Positions 1 to 5,383 of a stretch of DNA of 5,494 bases are shown here, in pieces. The position numbers were made by a program, and so were the translations under genes. The notes under the pieces were generated by a model. That model did no database searches and had not been told where the DNA came from. It saw only the letters and a list, made by a program, of their open reading frames with translations. Every line of letters begins with the position of its first letter. Position 1 is the stretch's first letter. This stretch comes from Clostridiales bacterium (GTDB taxonomy: Bacteria; Bacillota; Clostridia; Lachnospirales; JAITVM01), in the NCBI GenBank assembly GCA_031285815.1, contig JAITVM010000208.1, forward strand, positions 1 through 5,494, read 5' to 3'.

Positions 1-1699
1 TAAGGAAAACTTCAACAAGCCCAGGGTCAAAATCTATGCCGCAGGCGCTTCTAATAATTTCAACTGCTTCGCTATGTGTGCAAGCTTTTTTATATGGCCT
101 GTCGTGGGTGAGGGCCTCATAAGTTTCAACAATGGACATTAGCCTGCCCTGAAGGGGGATTGTATCACCTTTTAGCCCTGATGGGTAACCGGTCCCGTCC
201 CAATTTTCATGGTGGCTTATATTTAATTTTTCAACATGGTTTAAAAATGTACTTTCCCCAGAAAGCCCGCCAATATTTTTCGTTATTTCTGCCCCTAAAG
301 TGGTATGCTTTTTCATTTCTTCATACTCTTCGTTAGTCAGTTTATCCGGTTTAAGCAGGATGGTATCTTTAATGGCGATTTTTCCAACATCATGGTATTC
401 GGCGGCAAGGAAAAATGCCTCCTTATCCCATGAAGAAACTTCTTTTTTATAAGGCTTGTGTTCTAATAAAGGGCCAATCATTAACCCAAGGTATGCCTTA
501 AGCCTTTCGATACGCTTACTGGCGGCGCCGTCACGGTATTCTACAAGCTCAGAGATTGTTTTGGAAACAGTTTTTTGTAATTTATAGATATCTTCTGTTT
601 TTTCAATAGGGATATTGTTCAAATATTCTTTATGTACTTCGATATTTTTAAATTCGTGTTCATGGTCGAGAAAAGATACTACCAGTTTGGGGTCAAAATG
701 GGAGCCGCTACCTTCCTTAATTATTTCAACAGCCTTTTCGTGTGTGTAGGCATCTTTATAAGGGCGCTCATTAGTAAGCGCGTCATAGACGTCTACTATA
801 GCCATTAACCTGCCTTCAAGCGGTATTTCGCTGCCCTTCAGGCCCAAAGGGTAGCCGGTGCCGTCCCATTTTTCGTGGTGGCTGCCAGCAAAAATTTCGG
901 CATGTTTTAGAAAATCGCTTTGGCTTGTGCTATTTTCTATCTTTTTAATAATATTTGCACCGACAGTAGTATGCTTTTTCATTTCTTCAAATTCTTCTAC
1001 AGTTAGTTTGCCTGGCTTTAACAAAATATTATCTTTAATTGCTACTTTGCCAACATCATGCAGTTGTGCAGACAAAATAAAAAAATCTAAATCCCAATGG
1101 GATATTTCTTCACGGAAATCTTCATATTTAATCAAATCAGATATAAGTATTTTTAAGTAACCCTGGGTCCTTTCGATATGGCCGCCTGTTATATCGTCAC
1201 GGCATTCAACAAGCTCTGCAACTGTTTTCAAAACGGCGTTTTGCAGCTCGAAGACCGTGTTGGTTTTTTCCCGGACCATCCTCATCAAATTTTCGTTATA
1301 ATTTTGAAGCTCTTTCCTCTGGGATTCGACGAGAAGATGGACTTCTATGCGTTTTGATAAAAGTGTTGGCGAAAAAGGCTTTGTAATATAATCAATAGCG
1401 CCTAATGTAAAAGCTTCCAGTTCGTTTTCCGGGTCATGAATGGAGGTCAGGAAAATAACAGGGATATTCGCGGTATCTTTTTTGTTTTTGAGTAGCCTAA
1501 TAACTTCATATCCGTTCATTACGGGCATATCAATGTCTAAAAGAATGAGGTCAGGCCTAGTTTTTTCAAGGACCTTAAACAGCTTTTCGCCTGAAGGGAC
1601 TGTATAAATATCATAATTGTCAGTCAATGCGTTCTTAGCCGTTGTTAAATTTATGATATTATCGTCCACAGTAATTATTTTTTTCCTATTAACATTCAT
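1..1699 (-). CDS. Response regulator, REC plus two tandem HD-GYP domains; probable c-di-GMP phosphodiesterase (3' end outside window)
   Basis: Translating the minus strand from the ATG at 1699 gives an uninterrupted frame of 566 residues that runs off the window, so the C-terminus is missing. Residues ~7-121 are a receiver domain: acidic pair D12/D13, phosphoacceptor D55 in LLDIDMPVMNGYE, T85, and K107 in the KPF motif. A helical linker (~125-160) leads to HD-GYP domain 1 (~150-345), with H174, H214-D215, K218, H243, H274-H275, GYP at 282-284 and D303, the complete metal-ligand set known for the family. HD-GYP domain 2 (~372-566) keeps H436-D437, H465, H496-H497 and GYP, but has R396, E525 and E528 at the positions of H174, D303 and D306. 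HD-GYP enzymes hydrolyse cyclic di-GMP in the cytoplasm; phosphorylation by an unseen histidine kinase would control this one. The start is supported by AGGGTGG at 1705-1711, five bases upstream. Family assignment is secure; substrate is inferred. Confidence 0.93.
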   Translation of the reverse strand, partial: MNVNRKKIITVDDNIINLTTAKNALTDNYDIYTVPSGEKLFKVLEKTRPDLILLDIDMPVMNGYEVIRLLKNKKDTANIPVIFLTSIHDPENELEAFTLGAIDYITKPFSPTLLSKRIEVHLLVESQRKELQNYNENLMRMVREKTNTVFELQNAVLKTVAELVECRDDITGGHIERTQGYLKILISDLIKYEDFREEISHWDLDFFILSAQLHDVGKVAIKDNILLKPGKLTVEEFEEMKKHTTVGANIIKKIENSTSQSDFLKHAEIFAGSHHEKWDGTGYPLGLKGSEIPLEGRLMAIVDVYDALTNERPYKDAYTHEKAVEIIKEGSGSHFDPKLVVSFLDHEHEFKNIEVHKEYLNNIPIEKTEDIYKLQKTVSKTISELVEYRDGAASKRIERLKAYLGLMIGPLLEHKPYKKEVSSWDKEAFFLAAEYHDVGKIAIKDTILLKPDKLTNEEYEEMKKHTTLGAEITKNIGGLSGESTFLNHVEKLNISHHENWDGTGYPSGLKGDTIPLQGRLMSIVETYEALTHDRPYKKACTHSEAVEIIRSACGIDFDPGLVEVFL

Positions 1700-1744
1700 G
1701 AAAGCCACCCTATTTATAACATAAGTTAAAATGTATTTTGAAGC

Positions 1745-1783
1745 TAACAAAATTTTTACTATGTAGTGATTTGAATTTTGTTA
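1745..1783. repeat. Nested inverted repeat upstream of the REC/HD-GYP gene (operator or leader hairpin candidate)
   Basis: TAACAAAATT (1745-1754) and AATTTTGTTA (1774-1783) are perfect 10-base complementary arms around a 19-base centre. The centre holds a smaller dyad, ACTA (1758-1761) and TAGT (1764-1767). The outer arms are 29 bases apart, close to three helical turns, which would suit a dimeric regulator. As RNA the same sequence could form a weak AU-rich hairpin in the leader. The symmetry is seen directly; function is inferred. Confidence 0.5.
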
Positions 1784-1825
1784 CCATATGTACTAAACTA
1801 TTTATCGGCATGGTTTAAGGATTGA

Positions 1826-1854
1826 TATATACTTTTATTTAAAAATACGGCCAA
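1826..1854 (-). promoter_or_regulatory. Possible sigma-70-type promoter for the REC/HD-GYP gene
   Basis: On the minus strand TTGGCC (1849-1854) and TATATA (1826-1831) are separated by 17 bases. Each hexamer matches consensus at four of six positions. Transcription would start near 1819 and leave a leader of about 120 bases before the ATG at 1699. The region is AT-rich, so a match this weak could be chance. It does lie between the upstream terminator and the gene, where a promoter is needed. Confidence 0.25.
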
Positions 1855-1867
1855 ATTTGTAGGCATT

Positions 1868-1952
1868 AAAAAAAGGCGGCGCTACTATACGGCCAGGGCC
1901 TAGAAAGAATTTCTGGGGGCCAAGGCGTTTAATATTTTAGCGCAGCCTTTTT
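1868..1952 (-). terminator. Large palindromic terminator after the FGGY kinase gene
   Basis: Arms at 1870-1884 and 1938-1952 pair at 14 of 15 positions (one G/A mismatch, 1878/1944), with GCGCTA/TAGCGC and GGC/GCC cores. The 53-base interior forms a second helix: GGCCTAGAAA at 1897-1906 pairs with 1910-1921 around a GAA loop, with two bulged G. Read on the minus strand, the outer stem is followed by seven T (complement of 1874-1868), 22 bases after the kinase stop codon, which is the form of an intrinsic terminator. On the plus strand the stem is followed by only five T. It insulates the kinase gene from the co-directional REC/HD-GYP gene. The interior is much larger than in ordinary terminators. 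Confidence 0.72.
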
Positions 1953-1973
1953 AAAAAAATTTGTGGATACAAT

Positions 1974-3611
1974 TTATTTCAAATATTGGACAGCAGTGCG
2001 TTCAACTTCTAGGGCTTTTGTATAGCGGGACATAAAGGAAATAAAACCTTTTTTATCTTCGCCATTAGGTTCTACACGGGTACCATTGGCATGCTGGAAT
2101 ACTTTTTCTAAAAGGAAAGACTCCAGTGTTTCATTTTCTTGCCTATCGTTTAGAAATGCTGCCAGTAGGGCTATGCCCCAAGCCCCGCCTTCCCCGGCGG
2201 ATTCCATTACTGCAATAGGGGCGTCTAATGCGGCTGACATAAGCCTCTGCCCAACTAATTTAGTTTTAAACAAGCCACCGTGGCCAAGCAATGTATCAAG
2301 CCGGACATTTTCTTTTTCTGTTAAAATATCCATACCGAGTTTTAATGTGCCGATTGCAGAGAATAGCAATGAGCGCATAAAATTAGCTAATGTGAAATTG
2401 CTATCCGGTAAACGGGCAAATAATGGCCTGCCTTCCTCAAGGCCGGTTATCGGCTCGCCAGAATAATAATTGTAAGAGGTTAGCCCGCCGCAATCAGGGT
2501 CACCTTCCAGTGCTTTATTATATAAAGCTTCATATAGCGCTGATTTTTCAATATCTAGCCCAAATAGTTTTGCAGATTCGTTAAAAATCCTTACCCATGC
2601 ATCCAAATCAGATGTACAGTTATTGCAATGTACCATTGCAACAGGCTTGCCTGTTGGCGTTGTGACCATATCAATTTCTGTATATACACGTGACAGTTTT
2701 TTTTCTAATACAACCATAGCAAATATAGATGTACCGGCCGAAATATTCCCGGTACGTTTAGCTACGCTGTTTGTTGCAACCATGCCTGTACCGGCGTCGC
2801 CTTCTGGCGGGCAGAGGGGTATGCCTGGTTCAAGCTGGCCAGATGGGTCTAAAAGCAAAGCGCCTTCTCTTGTAAGTTCCCCTGCTTTTTCGCCAGCGTT
2901 TAAAACGCGGGGCAGTATGCCTTCTAATTTATATTTTAAATTTTTGCCATCTAAAATTGAGTCAAATTCTTGTACCATATGGCTATCATAATTATTTGTT
3001 TCGCTATCGATAGGGAATATCCCAGAGGCATCACCTATGCCGATAACTTTTTGGCCGGTCAGCTTCCAATGTACATAGCCTGCTAAGGTTGTTAAAAATG
3101 AAATTTCTGATATATGGGCTTCGTTATTTAAAATAGCCTGGTACAAATGCGCTATACTCCAGCGCTGTGGTATATTAAAATTAAACCGGCTTGTTAATTC
3201 AGAGGCGGCCTGCCCGGTTATTGTATTGCGCCATGTCCGGAAAGGGGCAAGTTGGCTGCCGTTATCATCAAATACTAAATAACCATGCATCATTGCCGAT
3301 ATACCAATGCTACTTATTTTTGTTAGCTTAGCCCCATATAATTTGTATGCCTCTTCGGATAGCTGCCTAAAACTAGATTGGAGCCCGTGCCACACATCTT
3401 CGAGGCCGTATGTCCATATCCCGTTTTCTAGTTTGTTCTCCCAATCAAAACTCCCGGATGCAACCGGGGCATATTGGCTATCGATAAGTACCGCCTTGAT
3501 CCGGGTTGAGCCAAGTTCTATGCCCAGGTAAACATTTCTCTCATTAATTGATTCAGCAATTTTGGCATTGGGGCCTTTAACTGCTTTGCTTAGGTTGCTT
3601 TGATTATCCAT
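1974..3611 (-). CDS. FGGY-family carbohydrate kinase (xylulokinase or ribulokinase type)
   Basis: This 545-residue protein has the layout of the FGGY sugar kinases, cytoplasmic enzymes that move phosphate from ATP to an open-chain sugar. After a ~27-residue N-terminal extension comes the phosphate-1 loop GIELGSTRIKAVLID (30-44), with E32 where many members have Asp. Further motifs are GISAMMHGYLVFD (103-115), EGDAGTGM (270-277) with D272 as likely catalytic base, the phosphate-2 segment GNISAGTSIF (288-297), LLGHGGLFKTKL (441-452) and the adenosine-site segment AGEGGAWG (472-479). Length fits the family (about 480-550). The start is fixed by AGGAGG at 3618-3623, six bases from the ATG. The sequence resembles clostridial and Bacteroides kinases labelled xylulokinase, some of which act on L-ribulose; no isomerase, epimerase or transporter lies nearby to choose. 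It is transcribed alone, divergently from tag. Family is certain, substrate is not. Confidence 0.93.
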   Translation of the reverse strand: MDNQSNLSKAVKGPNAKIAESINERNVYLGIELGSTRIKAVLIDSQYAPVASGSFDWENKLENGIWTYGLEDVWHGLQSSFRQLSEEAYKLYGAKLTKISSIGISAMMHGYLVFDDNGSQLAPFRTWRNTITGQAASELTSRFNFNIPQRWSIAHLYQAILNNEAHISEISFLTTLAGYVHWKLTGQKVIGIGDASGIFPIDSETNNYDSHMVQEFDSILDGKNLKYKLEGILPRVLNAGEKAGELTREGALLLDPSGQLEPGIPLCPPEGDAGTGMVATNSVAKRTGNISAGTSIFAMVVLEKKLSRVYTEIDMVTTPTGKPVAMVHCNNCTSDLDAWVRIFNESAKLFGLDIEKSALYEALYNKALEGDPDCGGLTSYNYYSGEPITGLEEGRPLFARLPDSNFTLANFMRSLLFSAIGTLKLGMDILTEKENVRLDTLLGHGGLFKTKLVGQRLMSAALDAPIAVMESAGEGGAWGIALLAAFLNDRQENETLESFLLEKVFQHANGTRVEPNGEDKKGFISFMSRYTKALEVERTAVQYLK

Positions 3612-3617
3612 ATTATG

Positions 3618-3623
3618 CCTCCT
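3618..3623 (-). promoter_or_regulatory. Consensus ribosome binding site of the FGGY kinase
   Basis: The minus strand reads AGGAGG followed by six bases and then the ATG at 3611. This fixes the start and shows that the N-terminal extension ahead of the phosphate-1 loop is translated; the next in-frame Met (residue 107) lies inside the conserved domain. Confidence 0.85.
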
Positions 3624-3647
3624 ATATAAAATAAAACTATGTTTTTG

Positions 3648-3672
3648 AAGCCAGTATCAAAGTGGCTTTTTT
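3648..3672. repeat. Inverted repeat at the kinase transcription start (operator, leader hairpin or plus-strand terminator)
   Basis: AAGCCA (3648-3653) and TGGCTT (3663-3668) are perfect 6-base arms around nine bases. On the minus strand the dyad lies at about +3 to +23 of the predicted kinase transcript, a classical repressor site or 5' hairpin position. On the plus strand the stem runs into six T (3667-3672), the shape of a short terminator, although no plus-strand gene ends here. The dyad is visible; the role is open. Confidence 0.45.
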
Positions 3673-3676
3673 AGTT

Positions 3677-3705
3677 ATTATATCACCGGCCAGTATGTTG
3701 TTCAA
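3677..3705 (-). promoter_or_regulatory. Promoter of the FGGY kinase gene
   Basis: On the minus strand TTGAAC (3700-3705) and a perfect TATAAT (3677-3682) are separated by 17 bases, the optimal spacing for the housekeeping sigma factor. Transcription should start near 3670, giving a leader of about 60 bases. The good match and position make this the likely kinase promoter. Confidence 0.7.
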
Positions 3706-3747
3706 TATAGCAAATCTGTTTGCCATGGGGTTTTGGCTACGCTAATG

Positions 3748-3776
3748 TTGTACGTGGTATTTGCCAATGGTATAAT
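3748..3776 (+). promoter_or_regulatory. Promoter of the tag/ArsC-family operon
   Basis: TTGTAC (3748-3753) and a perfect TATAAT (3771-3776) are separated by 17 bases. Transcription should begin near 3783, about 60 bases ahead of the tag start codon. The -35 is weak beyond its TTG core, so activity may be modest or need an activator. Its -35 lies 43 bases from that of the divergent kinase promoter. Confidence 0.6.
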
Positions 3777-3844
3777 AATTTATAGCGGATAAAAAAAGTG
3801 CATGTGGATGCAAATAAACTAAGGGGAAGGGGTGAAAAATCGCA

Positions 3845-4417
3845 ATGGATAATCAAAATATTCCTAGCGGAATAATACGGTGCACTTGGGGTAATTCCGG
3901 GGGCAATTTAATGAGGTCTTATCATGACCGCCAATGGGGGAAGCCTTGTTTTGAGGAACAGGTGCTTTTTGAGATGCTGATACTTGAAGGGGCCCAAGCG
4001 GGTTTGTCATGGTCAACAATCCTTAATAAGCGGGAAAATTACCGGGTGGCTTTTGATGATTGGGATATTGTCAAAATTGCAGGGTACGGTGAAGATAAAA
4101 TATCTGAACTGCTTCAAAATAGCGGGATAATACGCAATAAGCTAAAAATTGCAGGGGCGGTTACGAATGCCCAAGCAGTAATAAAACATGGGCCGCTATG
4201 TGATTTGATTTGGGCGTACGTTGATGGCAAGCCTATAATTAACCATTGGCAGACACAGGAAGAAATGCCGGCGTCAACCCTACTGTCTGATAAAATTAGT
4301 AAAGATATGAAGAAACTAGGCTTCAAATTTATTGGAAGTACAATTATTTATAGCTACTTGCAGGCTATTGGGGCTGTAAACGACCATATAGAAACATGTG
4401 CGTTTAAATATAATTAA
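3845..4417 (+). CDS. tag: DNA-3-methyladenine glycosylase I
   Basis: This 190-residue protein matches the Tag family along its whole length. Tag excises 3-methyladenine from alkylated DNA, the first step of base-excision repair. The zinc ligands known from E. coli Tag (Cys4, His17, His175, Cys179) correspond to C13, H27, H181 and C185. The active-site residues Tyr16, Glu38 and Trp46 correspond to Y26, E48 and W56, in the blocks SYHDRQWG (25-32) and LEGAQAGLSW (47-56). The C-terminal block GFKFIGSTIIYSYLQAIGAVNDH (159-181) is also typical. Length equals the usual ~187. The ATG follows a purine-rich site, AAGGGGTG at 3827-3834, with ten bases between. It is the first gene of an apparent operon with the ArsC-family gene 21 bases downstream. 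The enzyme appears intact. Confidence 0.96.
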   Translation: MDNQNIPSGIIRCTWGNSGGNLMRSYHDRQWGKPCFEEQVLFEMLILEGAQAGLSWSTILNKRENYRVAFDDWDIVKIAGYGEDKISELLQNSGIIRNKLKIAGAVTNAQAVIKHGPLCDLIWAYVDGKPIINHWQTQEEMPASTLLSDKISKDMKKLGFKFIGSTIIYSYLQAIGAVNDHIETCAFKYN

Positions 4418-4426
4418 CTAAAAGTG

Positions 4427-4432
4427 GAGGGG
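4427..4432 (+). promoter_or_regulatory. Ribosome binding site that fixes the start of the ArsC-family gene
   Basis: GGAGGG lies six bases before the ATG at 4439. A GTG at 4424 is in the same frame but overlaps this site and has no site of its own, so the ATG is preferred and the protein is five residues shorter than the longest reading. Confidence 0.8.
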
Positions 4433-4438
4433 TATGGT

Positions 4439-4798
4439 ATGTCGGTTTTCATATGTTACACAAAATGCTCTACTTGTAAAAAAGCTAAAGAGTATTTAGA
4501 TGAAACTGGGGCTTTATATATAGAACGTGATATTAAAACAGATAACCCGTCTTATGAAGAGCTAAAAACATGGCTGCAGGTTTCAGGCCTGCCGGTTAAA
4601 AAGTTTTTTAACACAAGCGGTTTGTCATACAAATCTTTGGGGGTGAAAGGGCGCCTCCCGAATATGGATGAAGATGAGTGCCTGAAACTACTCTCAACTG
4701 ATGGGATGCTTGTTAAGCGCCCCTTGCTTGTAAATATAGAGGAAAATTATGTGCTTGTGGGTTTTAAGAAAGAAGAGTGGGGGGAATTGTTAGGGTGA
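4439..4798 (+). CDS. ArsC/Spx-family thioredoxin-fold protein
   Basis: The 119-residue product opens with the beta strand and CxxC loop of the ArsC/Spx family, FICYTKCSTCKKA, with C10 and C13. It then shows the family segments ERDIKTDNPSYEEL (29-42), KKFFNTSGLSYKSLG (54-68) and KRPLLV (93-98), whose Arg-Pro corresponds to the conserved RP of ArsC and Spx. Length (~110-130) is normal. Relatives include glutaredoxin-linked arsenate reductases, the RNA-polymerase-binding redox regulators Spx/MgsR, and many uncharacterised proteins such as YffB. The FFNTSG block suggests the last, ArsC-like group rather than true Spx. No arsenite pump or ArsR gene is nearby, so arsenic resistance is not supported. 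It follows tag by 21 bases and is probably co-transcribed, which could pair DNA repair with thiol stress. The stop is TGA. Confidence 0.88.
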   Translation: MSVFICYTKCSTCKKAKEYLDETGALYIERDIKTDNPSYEELKTWLQVSGLPVKKFFNTSGLSYKSLGVKGRLPNMDEDECLKLLSTDGMLVKRPLLVNIEENYVLVGFKKEEWGELLG

Positions 4799-4821
4799 AT
4801 AGGGCTTTTTATTGGATGCAA

Positions 4822-4865
4822 AACCTGATAGGCATACTACATTGGAAGGGTATGCTTATCGGGTT
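4822..4865. repeat. 16-bp stem-loop after the ArsC-family gene
   Basis: Arms 4822-4837 and 4850-4865 pair over all 16 positions if two G-T wobbles are allowed, around a 12-base loop. It begins 24 bases after the TGA, where the tag operon needs a terminator, but the plus-strand sequence that follows (GTCATAAGTT) has no T-run. It may be a factor-assisted terminator, an mRNA 3'-end stabiliser or a small palindromic repeat. Confidence 0.6.
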
Positions 4866-4920
4866 GTCATAAGTTAATTGGTATTGGAATTGAGTGAGTG
4901 AATAAAATGCGGAAAAACTG

Positions 4921-4949
4921 TTGACAAATATGTTTTCATGTTATAGAAT
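4921..4949 (+). promoter_or_regulatory. Strong promoter of the tRNA-Ser/rRNA operon
   Basis: A perfect TTGACA (4921-4926) and TAGAAT (4944-4949, five of six) are separated by 17 bases. Transcription should start near 4956, about 80 bases before the first tRNA. A near-consensus promoter is expected for a stable RNA operon. The AT-rich stretch 5008-5037 just before the tRNA could hold a second start, but I see no hexamer pair worth calling there. Confidence 0.75.
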
Positions 4950-5037
4950 AAATAACGTTCGCTGGTTTAACCTGGATGGACGTGGTATATAAGCTATATG
5001 TGTGGTTTAAAATTTATTTATATATAAAATTTAATAT

Positions 5038-5123
5038 GGAGAGGTGTCCGAGCGGTTTAAGGAGCTAGTCTTGAAAACTAGTGATTCCGAAAGGAACCGT
5101 GGGTTCGAATCCCACCCTCTCCG
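5038..5123 (+). tRNA. tRNA-Ser (UGA anticodon)
   Basis: The gene folds as a class II tRNA with the long variable arm typical of serine. The acceptor stem GGAGAGG (5038-5044) pairs with CCTCTCC (5116-5122), with discriminator G5123. The anticodon stem CTAGT/ACTAG (5065-5069, 5077-5081) encloses TGA at 5072-5074. The T arm is GTGGG-TTCGAAT-CCCAC (5099-5115). All helices pair well. The 3' CCA is not encoded (the next bases are TAA), so it must be added enzymatically. It reads UCA and probably other UCN codons. Confidence 0.96.
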
Positions 5124-5151
5124 TAAATTGTGATTATACTTGGTCACTTAT

Positions 5152-5243
5152 GGAGAATTACCCAAGTGGCTTAAGGGGCTCGATTGGAAATCGTGTAGGT
5201 CATGATGAGTGGCGCGAGGGTTCAAATCCCTCATTCTCCGCCA
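5152..5243 (+). tRNA. tRNA-Ser (GGA anticodon), CCA encoded
   Basis: A second class II serine tRNA begins 28 bases after the first. The acceptor stem GGAGAAT (5152-5158) pairs with ATTCTCC (5233-5239), discriminator G5240, and CCA is encoded at 5241-5243. The anticodon GGA is at 5186-5188 and reads UCC and UCU. The T arm is GAGGG-TTCAAAT-CCCTC. The anticodon stem CTCGA/TCGTG (5179-5183, 5191-5195) has a T-T mismatch at 5180/5194 (standard positions 28/42). The other helices are intact, so the gene is probably functional. Confidence 0.94.
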
Positions 5244-5255
5244 ATTATATTTATT

Positions 5256-5270
5256 TGAACATTGAAAACT
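5256..5270 (+). promoter_or_regulatory. boxA-like rRNA antitermination element
   Basis: TGAACATTGAAAACT resembles the Bacillus boxA form (TGTTCTTTGAAAACT), which recruits NusB and S10 to keep polymerase elongating through rRNA operons. It lies between the tRNAs and 16S, as expected for a Firmicutes rRNA leader. The 5' half departs from consensus, so the call rests on the TTGAAAACT core and the position. Confidence 0.55.
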
Positions 5271-5324
5271 AAATAGGCAAAGAAAGAAACCAACCTAAAG
5301 AAATTCTTTTGAAACAAAGAAAAA

Positions 5325-5354
5325 GCCAGTATAGGAAGCAACATCATACTAGGC
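5325..5354 (+). other. Stem-loop in the 16S leader
   Basis: GCCAGTAT (5325-5332) pairs with ATACTAGGC (5346-5354) with one bulged A, around a 13-base loop. It lies about 30 bases before the mature 16S 5' end in an otherwise A-rich leader and may take part in pre-rRNA folding or processing. The main processing stem formed with sequence beyond the 16S 3' end cannot be assessed here. Confidence 0.35.
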
Positions 5355-5383
5355 AAGAAAAACAAAGAATTAGATTAAAAATT

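Noticed and set aside
858..1160. 100-codon plus-strand open frame
   Set aside because: It is opposite the conserved first HD-GYP domain, has no recognisable domain and is low-complexity in composition; it is an antisense shadow.
1802..1809. GCCGATAA on the minus strand, a perfect match to the sigma-28 (motility) -10 element, upstream of the HD-GYP gene
   Set aside because: No TAAA -35 box lies 14-16 bases upstream, so a full sigma-28 promoter is not supported, although the match is suggestive for a c-di-GMP gene.
2086..3531. Plus-strand open frames at 2086-2466, 2623-2991 and 3307-3531
   Set aside because: All lie antisense inside the well-supported FGGY kinase gene and show no domain or ribosome binding site.
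4114..4326. 70-codon minus-strand open frame
   Set aside because: It is antisense within the intact tag gene.
4424..4438. GTG start extending the ArsC-family protein by five residues
   Set aside because: The GTG overlaps the ribosome binding site of the ATG at 4439, and family members begin directly at the first beta strand.
4439..4798. Arsenic-resistance function for the ArsC-like protein
   Set aside because: No arsenite exporter or ArsR repressor is nearby, and many small ArsC-fold proteins are not arsenate reductases.
4956..5037. Riboswitch, T-box or small RNA in the leader before the first tRNA
   Set aside because: I found no T-box core sequence, conserved riboswitch motif or terminator in this ~80-base AT-rich leader.
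5081..5272. 63-codon open frame
   Set aside because: It runs through both tRNA-Ser genes; the open frame is a by-product of tRNA sequence.
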